Of a stretch of 64,000 nucleotides of DNA, positions 44,316 through 57,641 are shown piece by piece. The stretch is from assembly GCA_951640165.1 (NCBI GenBank), contig OX621241.1, positions 16,621,001 through 16,685,000 of the forward strand, in the 5' to 3' direction. Within the stretch, counting starts at the first letter, position 1, and every line of letters starts with the position of its first letter. This DNA comes from Pseudoips prasinana (lineage: Eukaryota > Arthropoda > Insecta > Lepidoptera > Nolidae). The notes below the pieces were generated by a model, which made no database searches, was not told the origin of the DNA, and saw only the letters and a program-made list of their open reading frames with translations. The translations under genes were made by a program, and so were the position numbers.

Positions 44316-45420
44316 ATGCAAATCATTAAAAACCTTGATTTTAAGCAATCCTCATACTGACGTGTAAGTAAGTCGCAAGGTCTTACTTGCCACAAAAACC
44401 AGTGGTACCAGACTATTTAATTATTTATTATTTACTTGGGTCACAGTATTACATCACAGTAGGTCTGTCGTCACAGTTTTCGTCATATCACAGATAGACA
44501 GGTTGATAATGTCGAAGTTCCCGTCCGGTGTACGAATGTCCGCTGTCGGCATATCGTGGCGCCTTTCCGCGTCACACTTCCTGCTGCTCGCGGGCATACG
44601 CATAAATAACCAACAGAAGGAAAGCACCGAAGAAACTTATAATATCATTGGAATGAAGGCTATAGCAGTGATTTGTGCTACAAGGGAAAAATAAACAAAA
44701 ATAACCCAACTTTTAATATAATAAAAATGATTAATTATTATATCATTAATAGTTGGTCCATAAGCCAAAATGGTTATTTATCATCTTTCATTTTTATTGC
44801 ATCCATTCGAAAAATTATAAACCGCAATGCTAACCAACAACTAACCTAACATTTTTAGATAACCGTTTATTTTATTTGTCGTTTGTGACATAATAACTAA
44901 TGACCTAAAACTTAAAATACTGAATACATTCCTGATTACTGAATACCTTGCTGCTCGTAATAGTAACTCATAGACACCGCGACCTACGAACAAGGGTAAA
45001 TCGAAAAAATGTGAAGTTTTTATAGGGTGCTAATTAAACAGACACCTTTTTAGTAGCATTAAAGTCTCTAAAAGCCTCTAAAGCCTAGCTTCTAAAAGTT
45101 TACATTGCTATCTAAATTACTATGTCAGCCACAATTAACGAGCGTTTGAATGATACTTACTACTGATGAGCGTACGAATGATCTTAGCCACTAGTTATCT
45201 TCTATGTAAGCCACTAAACTCACAACGCTCCAAAAAATGGGATTTCTGATAACTTTCTACCAATCAGCAGCAATAGTGATTCTAGCGCTCGGCGGCCGCT
45301 GCCGCGCGACGCCCGCTTGACTCGCTCGCCTTCGTGCGCCTGATGGTCAAGTTAGAACTAACCTAACTAACCCAAATAAAAGCCGAATTACTTTTTTTTT
45401 GACAATGTCACACAGATCAT
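44316..45420. other. Non-coding with a GC-rich patch
   Basis: Mostly AT-rich. A CpG-dense patch at about 45283-45350 (CGGCGGCCGCTGCCGCGCGA, then TCGCTCGCCTTCGTGCGCC) is followed by AACTAACCTAACTAACCC. It may be a SINE fragment or a small CpG island. No exon found. Confidence 0.4.
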
Positions 45421-45625
45421 CCTAGCCCCAAACTAAGCAAAGCTTGTACTGTGGGTACCAGGCGCCGATATACATACTTATATTGATAGATAAATACTTA
45501 AATACATAGAAAACATCCATGACACAGAAACAAATATTCGTGCTCATCACACAAATATTTGCACTTCCGGTATTCGAACCCAGGACCACCAGCTTCGTAG
45601 GCAGGAGTACTACCAACTAGGCTAC
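45421..45625 (-). mobile_element. tRNA-derived SINE, family E
   Basis: On the minus strand the head is GTAGCCTAGTTGGTAGTACT (A-box side) with GGTCCTGGGTTCGAATACCG (B-box). The body has AATATTTGTGTGATGAGCAC and GAATATTTGTTTCTGTGTCA. The 3' end, ACAGTACAAGCTTTGCTTAG, is shared with family A, so both may use the same LINE enzyme. Near full length. Confidence 0.8.
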
Positions 45626-46238
45626 TTTATTAGAGGCTATCTCATTTTCCCGTGACTTAGTTATAAAATTAGAAGTATGATCACGTGGCCAATCAAGAAA
45701 TGTGTGGCTTAACTTATAATTTCTTGTTTTTATATAGTTCGACCAACTTGTGCGTTTTGCAATATCGTAAATATTAATAAGTTAATACTTGCACATTAGC
45801 AGAGACCCTTTTATGTCCGTTTGGTAGAAAATTAACGTCTAACTAACTGTATGCGAAGAGTAAATTCAGAGACTTTAGCATAGCTCTCTGATGGAATATT
45901 TACTCATGTACAAACCGCAGCTCCCCGGTAGTCCCCCGCAGTGCCCCACAACATGCTGACAACCTCTGCAGCCTGCTGATTACAAACTTCCGCACACATA
46001 CTCAATCGTATTAGACCAATTAATGATTAACGTCACAATACAATTAAATTACAATGCGTCGTTATAGTTTTATGATGCGCAAATACTTATAGTTGGAAGC
46101 CAAGTTGGCCTAACGGCAGCATATAGTGAAAAAGTAATAGCGAGTTTATTCCGCTCAAAAACATTTACAGCATCAGGCCGGAGTTGGTGATGCTAAACTC
46201 CATTTCCACGGAGAGCACACAAACCTGTTAGTACAGAC
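45626..46238. other. No gene recognised
   Basis: AT-rich DNA; no support for a gene or named repeat. Confidence 0.45.
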
Positions 46239-46670
46239 TGCACGTGTGGCGTAGCGGTTAAGACAGTCGCCTTGCCACTTCGTGTCCCGAGTTCAATTGC
46301 CGCGCAGGACAACTACTTCTGTGACCCATTAGTAATTGTTCCGAGTCTGGCTGTACCTTTGTATCTAACCATTCATCATGTCAGCCAAAGTACGTCCACT
46401 GCTGGACAAAAGCCTCCCCAAAGAATGAGGAGATATGCTATAATCGCCACGCTTGGCAGATGGGTTGGCGATCGCAGTTTGATGGTCATAGTTCACAGAA
46501 AAACGCAGCTGCCCGGTCTCTGGTAGGTCGATTTCTACGCCCCCCACGGGATGAGATGCGGTAATGATATTCTATGCCGTCACCACACAGCAAGTATCTA
46601 ACCATTTTTTGTTTGTAATTTACCCCGCGATACAGGGATATATTTCTCCAGTGCGGACATTGGCTTAAGT
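46239..46670 (+). mobile_element. tRNA-derived SINE, family B, interrupted
   Basis: Head GTGGCGTAGCGGTTAAGAC and GAGTTCAATTGCCGCGCAGG; body TGTGACCCATTAGTAATTGT; 3' part CCCCGCGATACAGGGATAT, then ATCATCATCATC. Matches 3865-4068. The copy is split at GTATCTAACCATT by repeat J. Confidence 0.8.
46374..46593 (-). mobile_element. Repeat J, copy 2, with target duplication
   Basis: 220 bases inserted in the SINE and flanked by a 13-base direct repeat, GTATCTAACCATT, at 46361-46373 and 46594-46606. On the minus strand it ends GGCTGACATGATG at the SINE junction. The body matches 17401-17623. The duplication shows retroposition of a defined unit. Confidence 0.85.
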
Positions 46671-46946
46671 ATCATCATCATCATTGCAACTACGATAAAA
46701 TAAAAATATGATAAAAAATTAACAAACTTATTAAATAATGTTTTGAAATGATATTGTAATCATAACGTAATAATTGTTGACTATAAGCATTTTTTTTTAT
46801 AATTATCGGATGTTAAAATTTAATAATCGATATGCGATATGGTTAACGATAGTTATCATTCGTAAAACATAGAGATACTATTACTGATCATAATGTAAAC
46901 AGTACCAAGTAAATAAATTGAACTGAGCTCTGTACTTGAACCAACC

Positions 46947-46984
46947 AAGAAGCCGAAATGACCCAATGGTCATTTCGGCTTCTT
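46947..46984. repeat. Perfect hairpin, 17-bp arms
   Basis: AAGAAGCCGAAATGACC, loop CAAT, exact reverse complement. It looks like a terminator hairpin but lies in eukaryotic intergenic DNA. Confidence 0.9.
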
Positions 46985-47352
46985 CGTTCTATCGAATTGT
47001 AAGGGATTAGAAGCCTGTGTATGCGCCCACACGTGTGCTGTATAGTATGTCCTGCGCAGATCTCACGTGATCACCTCATCTAAGAGACACTGAGATATTC
47101 TTTTCTTTTTGCACTAAAATTGGCAACATAACTGCAAAAAAACATAAAGAAAAATTTTGAAACAGATTTGCACGACTTTTAATGATTTTAGATGTATTTG
47201 TAAACTACCTGATTCATTATCAGGTTTGCCGTTTGCTAATCAGTGATTTTAAAGAAAATTGTAGCTATACCCTAGATTTTTTAAAAAATCTTAATATATT
47301 GAGTGTTTTGCAAACATAACTATTCTGTTATTTATATTTATAATGAAAGTTA

Positions 47353-47612
47353 TCCTACTAATATTATAAATGCGATAATTAATATAAAAAATGCGAATTT
47401 TAGCGATAAGAACTGTATATTATATGACGCAATAAAGTTTACTTATTATTATTAAAGTTTGTGAGTCTGAGTGTATAGATGTATGAATGTTTGTAAATCC
47501 TTCACGCTAAAACTAGCGAACAGATTTTGATGAAACTTCGTCGTAATACAGATTATATAATATATCCGAATAATGTAAGTTTAACGAGAGTAGAACCGCG
47601 GGTCACGGCTAG
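47353..47612 (+). mobile_element. Non-autonomous Helitron family G, near-complete copy
   Basis: Starts TCCTACTAATATTATAAATG after an A (47352). It carries AAAGTTTGTGAGTCTGAGTG and CCTTCACGCTAAAACTAGCG, a 3' CCGCGGGTCACGG stem, and ends CTAG (47609-47612) before T. Both ends fit A-T insertion. No RepHel coding, so it is mobilised in trans. Confidence 0.8.
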
Positions 47613-48217
47613 TTTTGGACAAAATAAGAAAAATATGTTTTTCAGTAACATTCAGCCTATCCAATGCTCTCAAATGGCGACTAAGCCACAAGAAAAACAC
47701 ACGAGAATCTTTTAGCGTAGAGATTGATCAAATTCTGTAGAGAGGCATCCGTCTACGTTCGACAGGAATACAGTTTTCTTACATTTTGTTTAATGCCTTT
47801 CTGTAAATTTATTGAGATTATTTCTAAGAAGGATTGAAGTCACTTACCGTTCTAAGAAAACAATTGAAATTAGAATATTGCCTGTTCTTTGAGGTTACAT
47901 TACCTACTACCATTGTCTATGTACTGTACGTTATATTTCATTACCCAAACCATTAAATATGATGAACGGAAAAGCATACGCAGTTGGTGGTTTTTCAAGA
48001 GTTTTCAATCCTTTGAAGTATAATTATCAGCTATTTCTTTTTTCTTTACACTGCTTCTGGCAGAATTCTCACTACAGTGGCCAATCTAAACGGAGACCAG
48101 CTAACTACGCAGAACATGTTATAGTGCAGGATTCCCTTACTCCAAAAACGCTAGTGTGTTATAAAAAATGCAAAGATATTAATATTAGTTTAGTTGGTAT
48201 AATATAAAGTAGGGGTC
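47613..48217. other. No gene recognised
   Basis: Includes a plus-strand frame 47959-48207 starting MMNGKAYAVGGFSRVFN with no recognisable motif. I treat it as chance. Confidence 0.35.
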
Positions 48218-48450
48218 AATGAGGACCTGAGTTCGTCCTCGGTAGGGTTAAAAAGTGTTAGTGTTATTTTTCCTGTAATAACCATCCAGTAGCGGCCTGG
48301 AATCTGAAGGTAGTTGGCGTTATTCGCCCTTGTATCGAAGAGCAAGTAAATCTGTCGGATCTGCGCCTGATCACTTCCAGGTCGTATCGGATAGCAGCCC
48401 CATTCGATTATGAGAGTGAGGGAATAGAAAGTGCACCTATGTTTAAGTAA
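48218..48450 (+). repeat. SINE family C-like copy, head diverged
   Basis: GAATCTGAAGGTAGTTGGCG, GTATCGAAGAGCAAGTAAAT and GAGAGTGAGGGAATAGAAAG correspond in order to the copy at 63367-63692. The tRNA-like head is not clear. Confidence 0.5.
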
Positions 48451-50654
48451 ATAAAAAAATAACGTGTAAACAACAAAATTATAGGATATTTAGGGATTGG
48501 CACACATGAATTTTGAAATTTCCTTAATAAATAACACATAAATTTAAAATTGTATGAAATCTTCCACATTACTATTCAATGACGATAGAGAAATACGTGT
48601 ATTTTTTGTATCGAGGTCAAATACCGATTTAGGTCGACTCGACGCGATGGTCCATCGCGTGGATTTTAACTAAAGCACACACGTGTTAACCCATGAGGGG
48701 AAATTTGATAAGTATGCCACAATTATTTTCAGCATGTAACACATCTAAATGAAATACAAAGATGGCAGTTTCAAGTCTAGAAATCTAATTGACTTAAAGC
48801 TCAGACTACAGTACACATCTTTGTCACACATTTACATTAACATGCCGTAAAACAACATTCAAAATAACAAAGATTAAAAATTGCAAAATAATGAGAATAA
48901 TTATTATATTTCGATATTCTTTGTAATGGGGTAAACATTATTAAAAATGAAATTAAGGAAACTGTTTTTCCATTTCTTTTGGCGAATAATAAATTATATA
49001 AAAGTGAACACTTTTCTAAATATTAGTCTCATAAAATGTTTGGGACATTTTAATTGACTACACATTCTTATATTATTTTAATACCGCGTCAAAAATATAA
49101 ATGTATGTATGTGTAAATACATAAATCTGAACTATAAATATTTTTGTGATCTATTAACAATAGTATTTCCACTCTTTCTGCTTCTTATGCTGACATTACA
49201 CTCTAGGTAACTGCGACTCTGATTTTCAAATCCAGCCACAGCAACATACAAGATGCTTAGCGTAAATAATAAATAAATAAAACTTGGAAGGACACTCTGA
49301 CCCTGTATCTTTCTCTTCTATCTTATTATAAAACTAAAAAAGTATAAAATCTACAAGAAAAGGTTAGTTTATGGTTGAATGTTAATTACCAGTTTTTTAT
49401 TAATGTTTGTTTGATCGGGCACGTACCCCAGAAACTGCGCCGATTTTAATAAACCTTGAACCTAAGTTTGATAGCTTATGATATTACCTAAAACTGGAGT
49501 AACTGAATAATTTCGGTCGAATGTCATGCATGAGTCAAAGATATACAATTACATCACTTGGAAGCAGATGGCAGGTCATGATACGTGTTTCGAGTTTGGG
49601 CTCATTGATCAATATCTGATGGGTTCCTACAATATCACTGACTACACTGAGCCGCTGATGGACATAGTAGACATTCAATTTGAATTTATATAGCATTCTC
49701 AATGCAAAGTGTAAATCTAATGTCAAAAATAGGAAATCGTAAATTTTATCGGACGATTCCCATTTTTGAGAATAGCAGACATTATTTACACTACAAATGT
49801 ATATGGAAGGAAATATTCATAAGAACCTACCAAATAGACTGAGACTCTAATGTGTCTGTTAATTGCAGTTCTTAACAAAAGAATAATAAATAATAATAAT
49901 ATCCTGGTACATTATTCGCACACGGCCATCTGATCCCAAACTTGTATTCTGTTTAGTGTAAATAGCAACTCTATGCTAATTTTACTATCTAACTTATATC
50001 TTAATGAATTTAACCAACTATGGTTAAATTAATTTAGTGAGTATACAAATTCATTTTTCTCTCACAAAGAATTCAACCAACAAGATTAATTAAATTCAGT
50101 CAATGATTGATGATATTATATTCTGTATTTCTGTATTTATCTTTGTCTAACCTAGTATCGGAGACGAACTGCAAAGTGGCATACTCAAACCAATTGGGTT
50201 TAAGTAGAACTTAGTAAGAAAATGCTTATGTTAATTCGTGTTTTTTAAATAAAAGAAACTATACATTATATAGTCTGTAAAATAGATATACTCCGCCAGT
50301 AGGGTTGCTATTTGAGCGATAATACCCTAAGTTACTTTTCTCTTAATAACTCCATATTATATTCAATGTAAAATTGTCCTAGAAGCATTATCGCAAGCAA
50401 GCGATTTGAGCCATTGACGTAGTAAATTAGGTGTACGAGTAAGTTTTCAATGCCAAATTTAATTTGATTGCATTCCAAAGTCGGTGCGTTCGATGAACTT
50501 TCCAATCACTATTGCGACAACCATATCACTGTCGTAGCTGCAAAATTAATATTACTAGTTTCACAGCATACTGAATATATAATAAAGATGCCTCGAGCTA
50601 ACGTTTCGCAAGCAAAGCCTTCTCTCCTATTTTTATTCTTTCTGACACCTTACT
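48451..50654. other. No gene recognised
   Basis: AT-rich DNA over 2.2 kb with a few chance frames on both strands. No repeats, exons or protein motifs that I can support. Confidence 0.45.
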
Positions 50655-50900
50655 AAGACTCCGCTGTCTGCCCGGCTGTCACCAGGCTGTATCTAATTAA
50701 CCATGATAGTTGAACAATTGAAATTTTCGATGCTGATATGATATCAAATATTAATAAAAAAATAGAATTAAGGGGGCTCCCATACAACACACGTGATCTT
50801 TTTGCCGTTTTTATATATAATAGCATTTGTACCAATGGTTCCGATCCTTCGTGCCCGAGTCCTTTCGAGTTTTTTCGAAGATGGCCTTAACGGTTGTACG
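50655..50900 (+). repeat. Dispersed repeat F, copy 2
   Basis: GACTCCGCTGTCTGCCCGGC, CACCAGGCTGTATCT, then AGGGGGCTCCCATACAACAC and CCTTCGTGCCCGAGTCC. It extends further than the copy at 9845. Confidence 0.6.
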
Positions 50901-51244
50901 TCAACGATTGGCGAGGTTAAGCACCTAGGTGCACAGTCTCTCTATAGATGTGTGACCACAAAATTGGTATACTTTCTTAGCCTCTTCATCTTTCAGAAAC
51001 CACTTTTATTATATAGTTATTAGCCAATAGACGGCTTGTACTTCTATGGCGTTAGGACAACCACTGCATTGCAAAAAATCATATCTGTAACGTAATAACT
51101 GTGCTCAACCTAATTTAAAAGATATTATAAGTAATTAGCACTACACACCTTGTATCAAAAGAGTTTTAATACCATTATCCAAATTAAATATTCCGAAAAC
51201 TTTATACGCGTCAAGATAAAAAAGATATTGAATAGATTTTTTTA
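50901..51244. other. No gene recognised
   Basis: AT-rich DNA; nothing nameable. Confidence 0.5.
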
Positions 51245-51340
51245 AATTCTTTTTCTTTTTAAGGTTTTTATTCACGTCGACTTTAAAAAACGCTTGTAAA
51301 TATTCAGAACATGTTTGTAGTATATATAATTAATTAAACA
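51245..51340 (-). repeat. Repeat R1, 3'-end fragment
   Basis: GGTTTTTATTCACGTCGACT, AACGCTTGTAAATATTCAGA and ACATGTTTGTAGTATAT match the 3' end of R1 in reverse. Confidence 0.7.
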
Positions 51341-52172
51341 ATTTATAATTATTTCTAGGTACATATAGATATTTAGGTACATACACGGATTGTATGAAAA
51401 ATATTATAATCGATTGTAATTTTTATAAACTTATTCGAGCATTTTAAACTTTCTTTATGTTTAAGAAATGGTATACCGTGTTTCAATTACGATTCCAAAC
51501 AACCAATATTAAAAAATATTATCCAAACTGTACGAGACCAATTAAATATCAGTCAGTCAATTTGGTTATCGATTTTACAAATATATACATACCTCTATAT
51601 GTTCTAATTACGATTTTGGATTGTGAAATTTACAAACGTTTCCTATTAAGTTGTCCTATACGTTGAGTCGCTAAAGTTGATTATAGTTTGAAAATGTATG
51701 TATATTAGTCAATTCATATTAGAAATAACTGTTAAAAAGCCTATTGAATTATAACGGGAATCAATTTATTTAGCAAATAGAAACTGGTGACGTCTTATTT
51801 AAGAAAATAAGTCATTGAATATGAAAACAAGCTAAAAATAGGTTCTATTTTTATTGTAACTAGCTAACAACCTTGTTTATGACAAGTAAATTACCACAAA
51901 AACCCGCTTGTTTTCATCTATTGTATACTATTTCCATGACAAATTGCTCTACACTACAGTTTTATTTTCTTTGAAATGTAAAATTAGGAACAAATCATCT
52001 CTCTATTCTTTGGAAAGAATACAGTGGTAGTAAGTACTATACTTATATAATAATTACTTGTGTTATACATATTCATAGTAAAGCAAGCTGCGGAGAGTCT
52101 ACGTCTACATACGTACGTAGTTATATTTTTAATCGCTGGCTCTTAAGGCACTGGCTAAAGCCAAATTGGGAT
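51341..52172. other. No gene recognised
   Basis: AT-rich DNA; nothing nameable. Confidence 0.5.
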
Positions 52173-52226
52173 TTTTTCGCAAGTTTTTAGCCAATATGAT
52201 AATATTCGCTAAAAACTTGCGAAAAA
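52173..52226. repeat. Perfect hairpin, 19-bp arms
   Basis: TTTTTCGCAAGTTTTTAGC, 16-base loop, exact reverse complement. It abuts repeat J. Confidence 0.9.
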
Positions 52227-52455
52227 CCCCATCCCATCCCGTGGGAGGCGTAGAAATCGACCGAGGGAATACCTATCAAAGAACGGCCAGCAGCGATTTT
52301 CTATGAAAAATCACCATCAAACTGCGATCGCCAACCCGTCTGCCAAGCGTGGCGATTATGGCATATCCCTCCCCCCCCCCCCCATTCTTTGGGGAGGCTT
52401 TTGTCCAGCAGTATTTTGTATTGGACGTACTTTGGCTGACCAAAGTACGTGTCCA
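52227..52455 (+). repeat. Dispersed repeat J, copy 3
   Basis: CGTGGGAGGCGTAGAAATCG, ACTGCGATCGCCAACCCGTC and GGCATATCCCT as in copies 1 and 2. A run of 13 C at 52371-52383 is an internal expansion. The end GTACTTTGGCTGACC is followed by its own inverse. Confidence 0.7.
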
Positions 52456-52540
52456 CAGCTGGGCAAAAGCGAAGAAAATAAATATGATAAAATGAATATA
52501 TCATCAAGTCAGCAAAATAAAATAAAATAAATAAAATAAA

Positions 52541-52970
52541 AAAGGTTTTTATTCACGTAGACTTTAAAAAAGCGCTTGTAAATAGTCAGAACATGTTTGT
52601 AGTAATATAGTTGTATACATTAGATATTATTTCTAGTAACATAGATATTTAGGTAAGTACATCTTGTATGAAAACATTTATAAAATTTATTTTATTACAG
52701 AAATGATATTTAGCTAGCTCGTATCAAGTTATTGTCAAGAGATTATGTTTAATTATCTAGTTTAAGTCTAATATTTTTACTACATATTGTCAATAGTTCT
52801 GTCTATATTAAAGGTATTATTATTATGACGGACCTTGTGTTAATAACGACGGTCGCGCTTTAATGCTACCACCGGATCCAATGCGCCCCAACTGAGAAGA
52901 CCCAGCGAAACAAACTCAGTGGGTTCATCTACTACCGGTTTCAACACGACCCAGTTGAGACGGTCCGGCG
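52541..52970 (-). repeat. Repeat R1, copy 3
   Basis: Inverse of copy 1 over its whole length, with an A-rich tract (AAATAAAATAAAATAAATAA) on the 3' side and extending past the point where copy 1 leaves the window. Confidence 0.8.
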
Positions 52971-55900
52971 AAACATACTCAAGCGGGCATGAACACGGGA
53001 TTTGGTCCAATTAGAGTAATTATTTAGTAGGCAAACACAATATATGCTCGATCGGTTGTCTGAATGCTTATTATTTTAGATTATATTTAGGTATACAAAA
53101 GAAAAACTTCGAAACAATAACATTATTCATTTTGAGACAGAGTCAATAATTTTAAATTAAGTATATGATAGCAATCATTTACAGATAGTTCACGTAACAC
53201 AGCAGATCAGTCATGTCTATATGGCTACAAGATCTCCAGCGAGCAATGTGCAGGTAGGAAGTGAGAGCCAGACGTCTTTGTCATCGATGTACTCTTTAGT
53301 GGTGTAATAACCCCTAGCCATAACATGATGATATATTCATTTTAACTTATAAAATACTAGTTGTCGCGGCGAATTTCATATCACGATATTTTTTCCTGTA
53401 AATACTGTCTAAACATTTTCATAATTATTTAAATGCATTGTAATGTACAATTTTTTTTTCCTACCGGAGAGCCATGTCATACGAATGATATGCCAGCCTC
53501 TGATACACAATCACACGAGACCGCGTGTTCGAGAGTAGGGGACAGTTGCTCACAACGTCCCTAAAACCAACCCTCACTGGCATCTATTCGTCAGTAAGCA
53601 CCCTCAGCCGAGGCGCGAACTCCAAAGGAATGCCCACTGGCGCGAGTTACTTAGTTTATAGACTTATTGGCTACTGTAAACGTTTTAATTACATAAGATT
53701 TAGGTAACTATCTTAAAGCGGCCAATATATAGAATAATAATTATAATAATAATATTATCCTGCAAAAATAGCACTGCATGTGTATTATGCTATTCTGCGT
53801 ATATTTAAACAAGCGATAACCTCAGATATTGTACAGTCCACGGCAAAAGTAGATGATCAAAACCGGATACTTAATCTTATATTATTAATATTGCGTAATA
53901 ATAGCATGAGTGTTAAGTTTAAAAAAAATATTAGTTAATGATACTGGCGCCCAATATCCATGAACATTTATAAACCCAAAGCCTCTCGGCTGATATTGAG
54001 CATCTACTTTTGCCTTTAACTGGAGGAAGTAATAAGCCATTGAGGATCTGGTGAGCTGTGACGAACGTTGACGTCAGTCAACATGATTAGGCGTGCATTT
54101 GGCGCATTTTTATAAAGAATCAAAATTTTAACATTGTCTCATGCTGGAGTCTGATTCCGCCAATTTGAGCCTAATTTAGGTCGTAGCTGTTGTGCTAGTT
54201 GATTTATGAAAGAATATAAAATTATTGTATGCACTTTCAATAAATGTGCTGCGGTCATCTAGTGAGATTAATATTCTAAATATTTCATTTACCTGCCAAC
54301 ATATATGGGCACAACTGATTTTTTCCTCTCTCTTGGTTATTAAGAAAATGACAAACTGGTGACTTATTATAAATATTTGAAATAAAAAATAGCTCACATG
54401 ACCAAATCATAATTTTTGCATGTGCATACAATAATTTCTGATATGCACTTAAAACGTCTAAATAAGTGATAGAGTCTGCTGCGTGTTGAAATCGGCCTTA
54501 AATCAAAATGTTAAGGATATATATTTGATTTTTTTTAATTAAATTTAATACGATAATTGGTAACGCAAGGTGTAAATTAAATATAGGAAATACTTAACAT
54601 TGCCTAGCATAATTTTTACACTCAGGTTTGATACTCACACTGGACAGCACTATAATAACATAGCCAACATCATCTCTCAAAAAATCATGTCTTACTATAG
54701 CGTAGACCAAGCTCGCGGTAATAAACTCGTGTGTTTGTCTGTTATTCCATTGGTCCAAAATTGTAGAGAGACATGAGTCTTCGTCGCAAGGCTATGCTTT
54801 TATAGTGCTGATTTGCGCTATGACTTACACCTTGACAAAGGTTTATTAACTATTTCGTAAGTGTGGTTTTAGCAGTACAATCAAATCCACTGATGTAGCG
54901 TCAAATTTGGTATATCCTTTCTTATACATTTGAAACCTTCAAGAAGCTTTGGAGCGCTCAGATATGGTGCTAATTCAGGTAGGTAATAACCTATTTCAAC
55001 CTTATCCGGTCAGCTGTTTTTGCATGATTGAGTAAGAAACATCCACATTTTCATATTTATTATGTTAGTCTCTTAATCGCATGGCAGAAGATAGTCATAT
55101 TTTTATTTCTGTTAATAACTAGTATTATCCCTGTTGTAGAAAATAATATTTTTCAAGAAAAACGTGAAAATTTATCCTTTCCTTTTCCAATTTCTGTTTG
55201 TGACAGATTTTATTAGGCTTCTCATTGACTGTAACGATGTCAGGGATGTTCTATCACAATCATGATCCATGGCTCTCTAAGGCTCGGATAGATAGTCATA
55301 GAACCTACCACGCCTTTGAGTATTACGTGAGGAAATAAAACTAAAAAGGGTATTTCCCTAACTTCACAAATAGTATATTAAGATAAGCTAAGATAACTCT
55401 TTATAGTACACCAACATATCATATAATTTATAATTAGTGGCTTCATCAGTAAATAACGAAGATCGGCTATAGTTAGTAGTAGAAGATAGGCTTGTTAGTG
55501 AAATAGTACGCACGACCACAGTACTACTGGACATTGTCCGTCGTAGTAAATAAACTAAATGTACATATACCTATATCGTGACCTACATACTACATTGTAC
55601 TAGTTATAACATAGATAGTTGAGTAAGGATTGCAAACTACTATGAAACTGTGCAAAGTAGAGAAAACCAAACTAACGATATCACAGGTGGAACCACAGGA
55701 TCTTATACAAGCATACAATTTGGAGCGGATACCATATCGGTAACAGAAACTGCAGCAGAATTCTCTATCACTGGCCATGTCACATCTGGGAAACTTCCGC
55801 GCTAGCCATACAAAATCTGTAATTTGTATACGAAATACCTTTTCTTCGTGTATTTTTCAAATTGATTTGCTGCGCTTCGTTTATTTACATGATAATGTCC

Positions 55901-56537
55901 ACTGTCATATAGCCTCACTCTTATAAAAAATGTTGTATGATAAGCTTCGTGGATGTTTTCTCTTTACTTATCTTTCTAAATGCAAGGAAATGAGACAAAC
56001 CGTTTCTTATAAGTCAGAAAATTATACTATTATATTATTTCTTTGATCAGTGTCTATGTCTTTTTATAAGTAAAGGACCCATACTATTCTATAAAAATAA
56101 CGAGGTTATTGTTCTCGTGACGTGGATGCGCATCGAACGATACCTCAAACAAACTTCCTTTGCTACTGATAATAGTTTTATCATTGGCGTTGTTTCTACT
56201 AAAAATCATGTGAAAAATAAAACATTCAAGAATAGGCGTGAACTTAAGTCATTATGTCCATTTGTTATGAAATTCTAGATAAAGTTATTTGATATAAAAT
56301 CCACTTTAGGGGATATGGGTAATATTTGTACCGGGGACATTCTAGCAAAATCTCAGTAAATAAACTCTAGCCTCATAAGATTAAAGAAAACCTGCTCTAG
56401 AAAACTTAATGTATTGGGGGAACTTTACAGAATCAGAAAAAGCATAGACGAAATAGTTTTCTTGTGTGGGAATCGAAGTAAAACGCAAGGGCGATGAAGC
56501 AGTAGCTAGTTTAATACCTTTACTTCTACCTGACAAG
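52971..56537. other. No gene recognised
   Basis: 3.5 kb of AT-rich DNA. A GC-richer stretch at 53455-53660 (AGACCGCGTGTTCGAGAGTA) is weakly SINE-like. No exon, protein motif or paired termini that I can support. Confidence 0.4.
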
Positions 56538-56700
56538 CCTGTTTGTCCTGAGTCTGGGTGTAATTTTCTATATAAGTATGTATTTACAAAACAAAATTAA
56601 TATATTTAGTGTATCAGTTATCTGGTTTCCATAGTACAAGCTCTGCTTAATTTGGGATCAGATGGCCGTGTGTAAATAATGTTCCAGGATATTATTATTA
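56538..56700 (+). mobile_element. SINE family A, 5'-truncated copy
   Basis: GTTTGTCCTGAGTCTGGGTG through CAAGCTCTGCTTAATTTGGG to CAGGATATTATTATTA. The tRNA-like head is missing. Confidence 0.75.
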
Positions 56701-57522
56701 CTTCTACGCTACACGTTATGTTTCCAATTAAAATTAGTGATCTCGAATTGAATTGCTTGTTTAACAATAACTTATTTCTTAAGCTTCACCAAAGAAAACA
56801 CCGTAGGTTTTAGCCCCACTTCCCCTACGTTTTAAATACATCGTTATCTACTTGACTATGTACCATATATTTCTCGGCAGGGGTTTTATTGTTCTTCTGA
56901 TATAATTCTGATTAACATATCTCCTAAATTTATCAATGAGGGTCAAATTAATGACGTTAGCACATAAGCGGACTGTTCACGCCAATACTTAGTATAGTTT
57001 TAAAATAAAAAGTTCAGATTTAATAAAATCAAGAATTAGTTAAATTTAAATTACTATTGATATTAGCCACAGCTTATTTCTATGTGAACATTCATCGGAT
57101 GAGATACGCCTTTAGGTAACAATTTTTAACGTCATATTATAAATCTAAAATTCTGGTAAATAAATGTTTATACATAAATAATTAATAAGAAAGAGTCATC
57201 CAGTCAACTAAGCAGTTTAAGTGTAGAGAATTATTCATGTATTATAAAATATAAGATACATTACCAAATATAAGACCTAAGGATCATATGAAACAAAATG
57301 CAATAGGTTAACTTATTATGCAATTTTTTTAACGCAATTAACAACAACTTTAGCACCAACGATTTCCTTTATTCAAGAAATGTTCGACATCCCAGTTCTT
57401 AAAGGACTAACCAACCATTCACATCCGCTTCAAACAAAGCCTTATTGTACTTATCAAGAATCAATACTGAGCTCATTTGGAATGGTCCTTCTGTCAATCG
57501 TTAACTATCGCACCTACATGTA
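56701..57522. other. No gene recognised
   Basis: AT-rich DNA; nothing nameable. Confidence 0.5.
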
Positions 57523-57641
57523 CAGTTGACTCCACAAGTTTGATTCAGTGGATACGCTATGACCTTGGCAGCGTCTTTATTACGTAGCTATTAAGGGTGG
57601 CTTTTGTAGTCCAAGTATAACTGCTAGCGTGGCATCAACTG
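57523..57641. mobile_element. TA-flanked MITE family E, complete copy
   Basis: Ends CAGTTGACTCCAC and inverse GTGGCATCAACTG, with TA at 57521-57522 and 57642-57643. Core CTTGGCAGCGTCTTTATTAC is shared with the fragment at 30776-30843. Confidence 0.7.

Noticed and set aside
46947..46984. Rho-independent terminator
   Set aside because: The hairpin is perfect, but the window is eukaryotic, no gene ends there, and there is no T run as a bacterial terminator needs.
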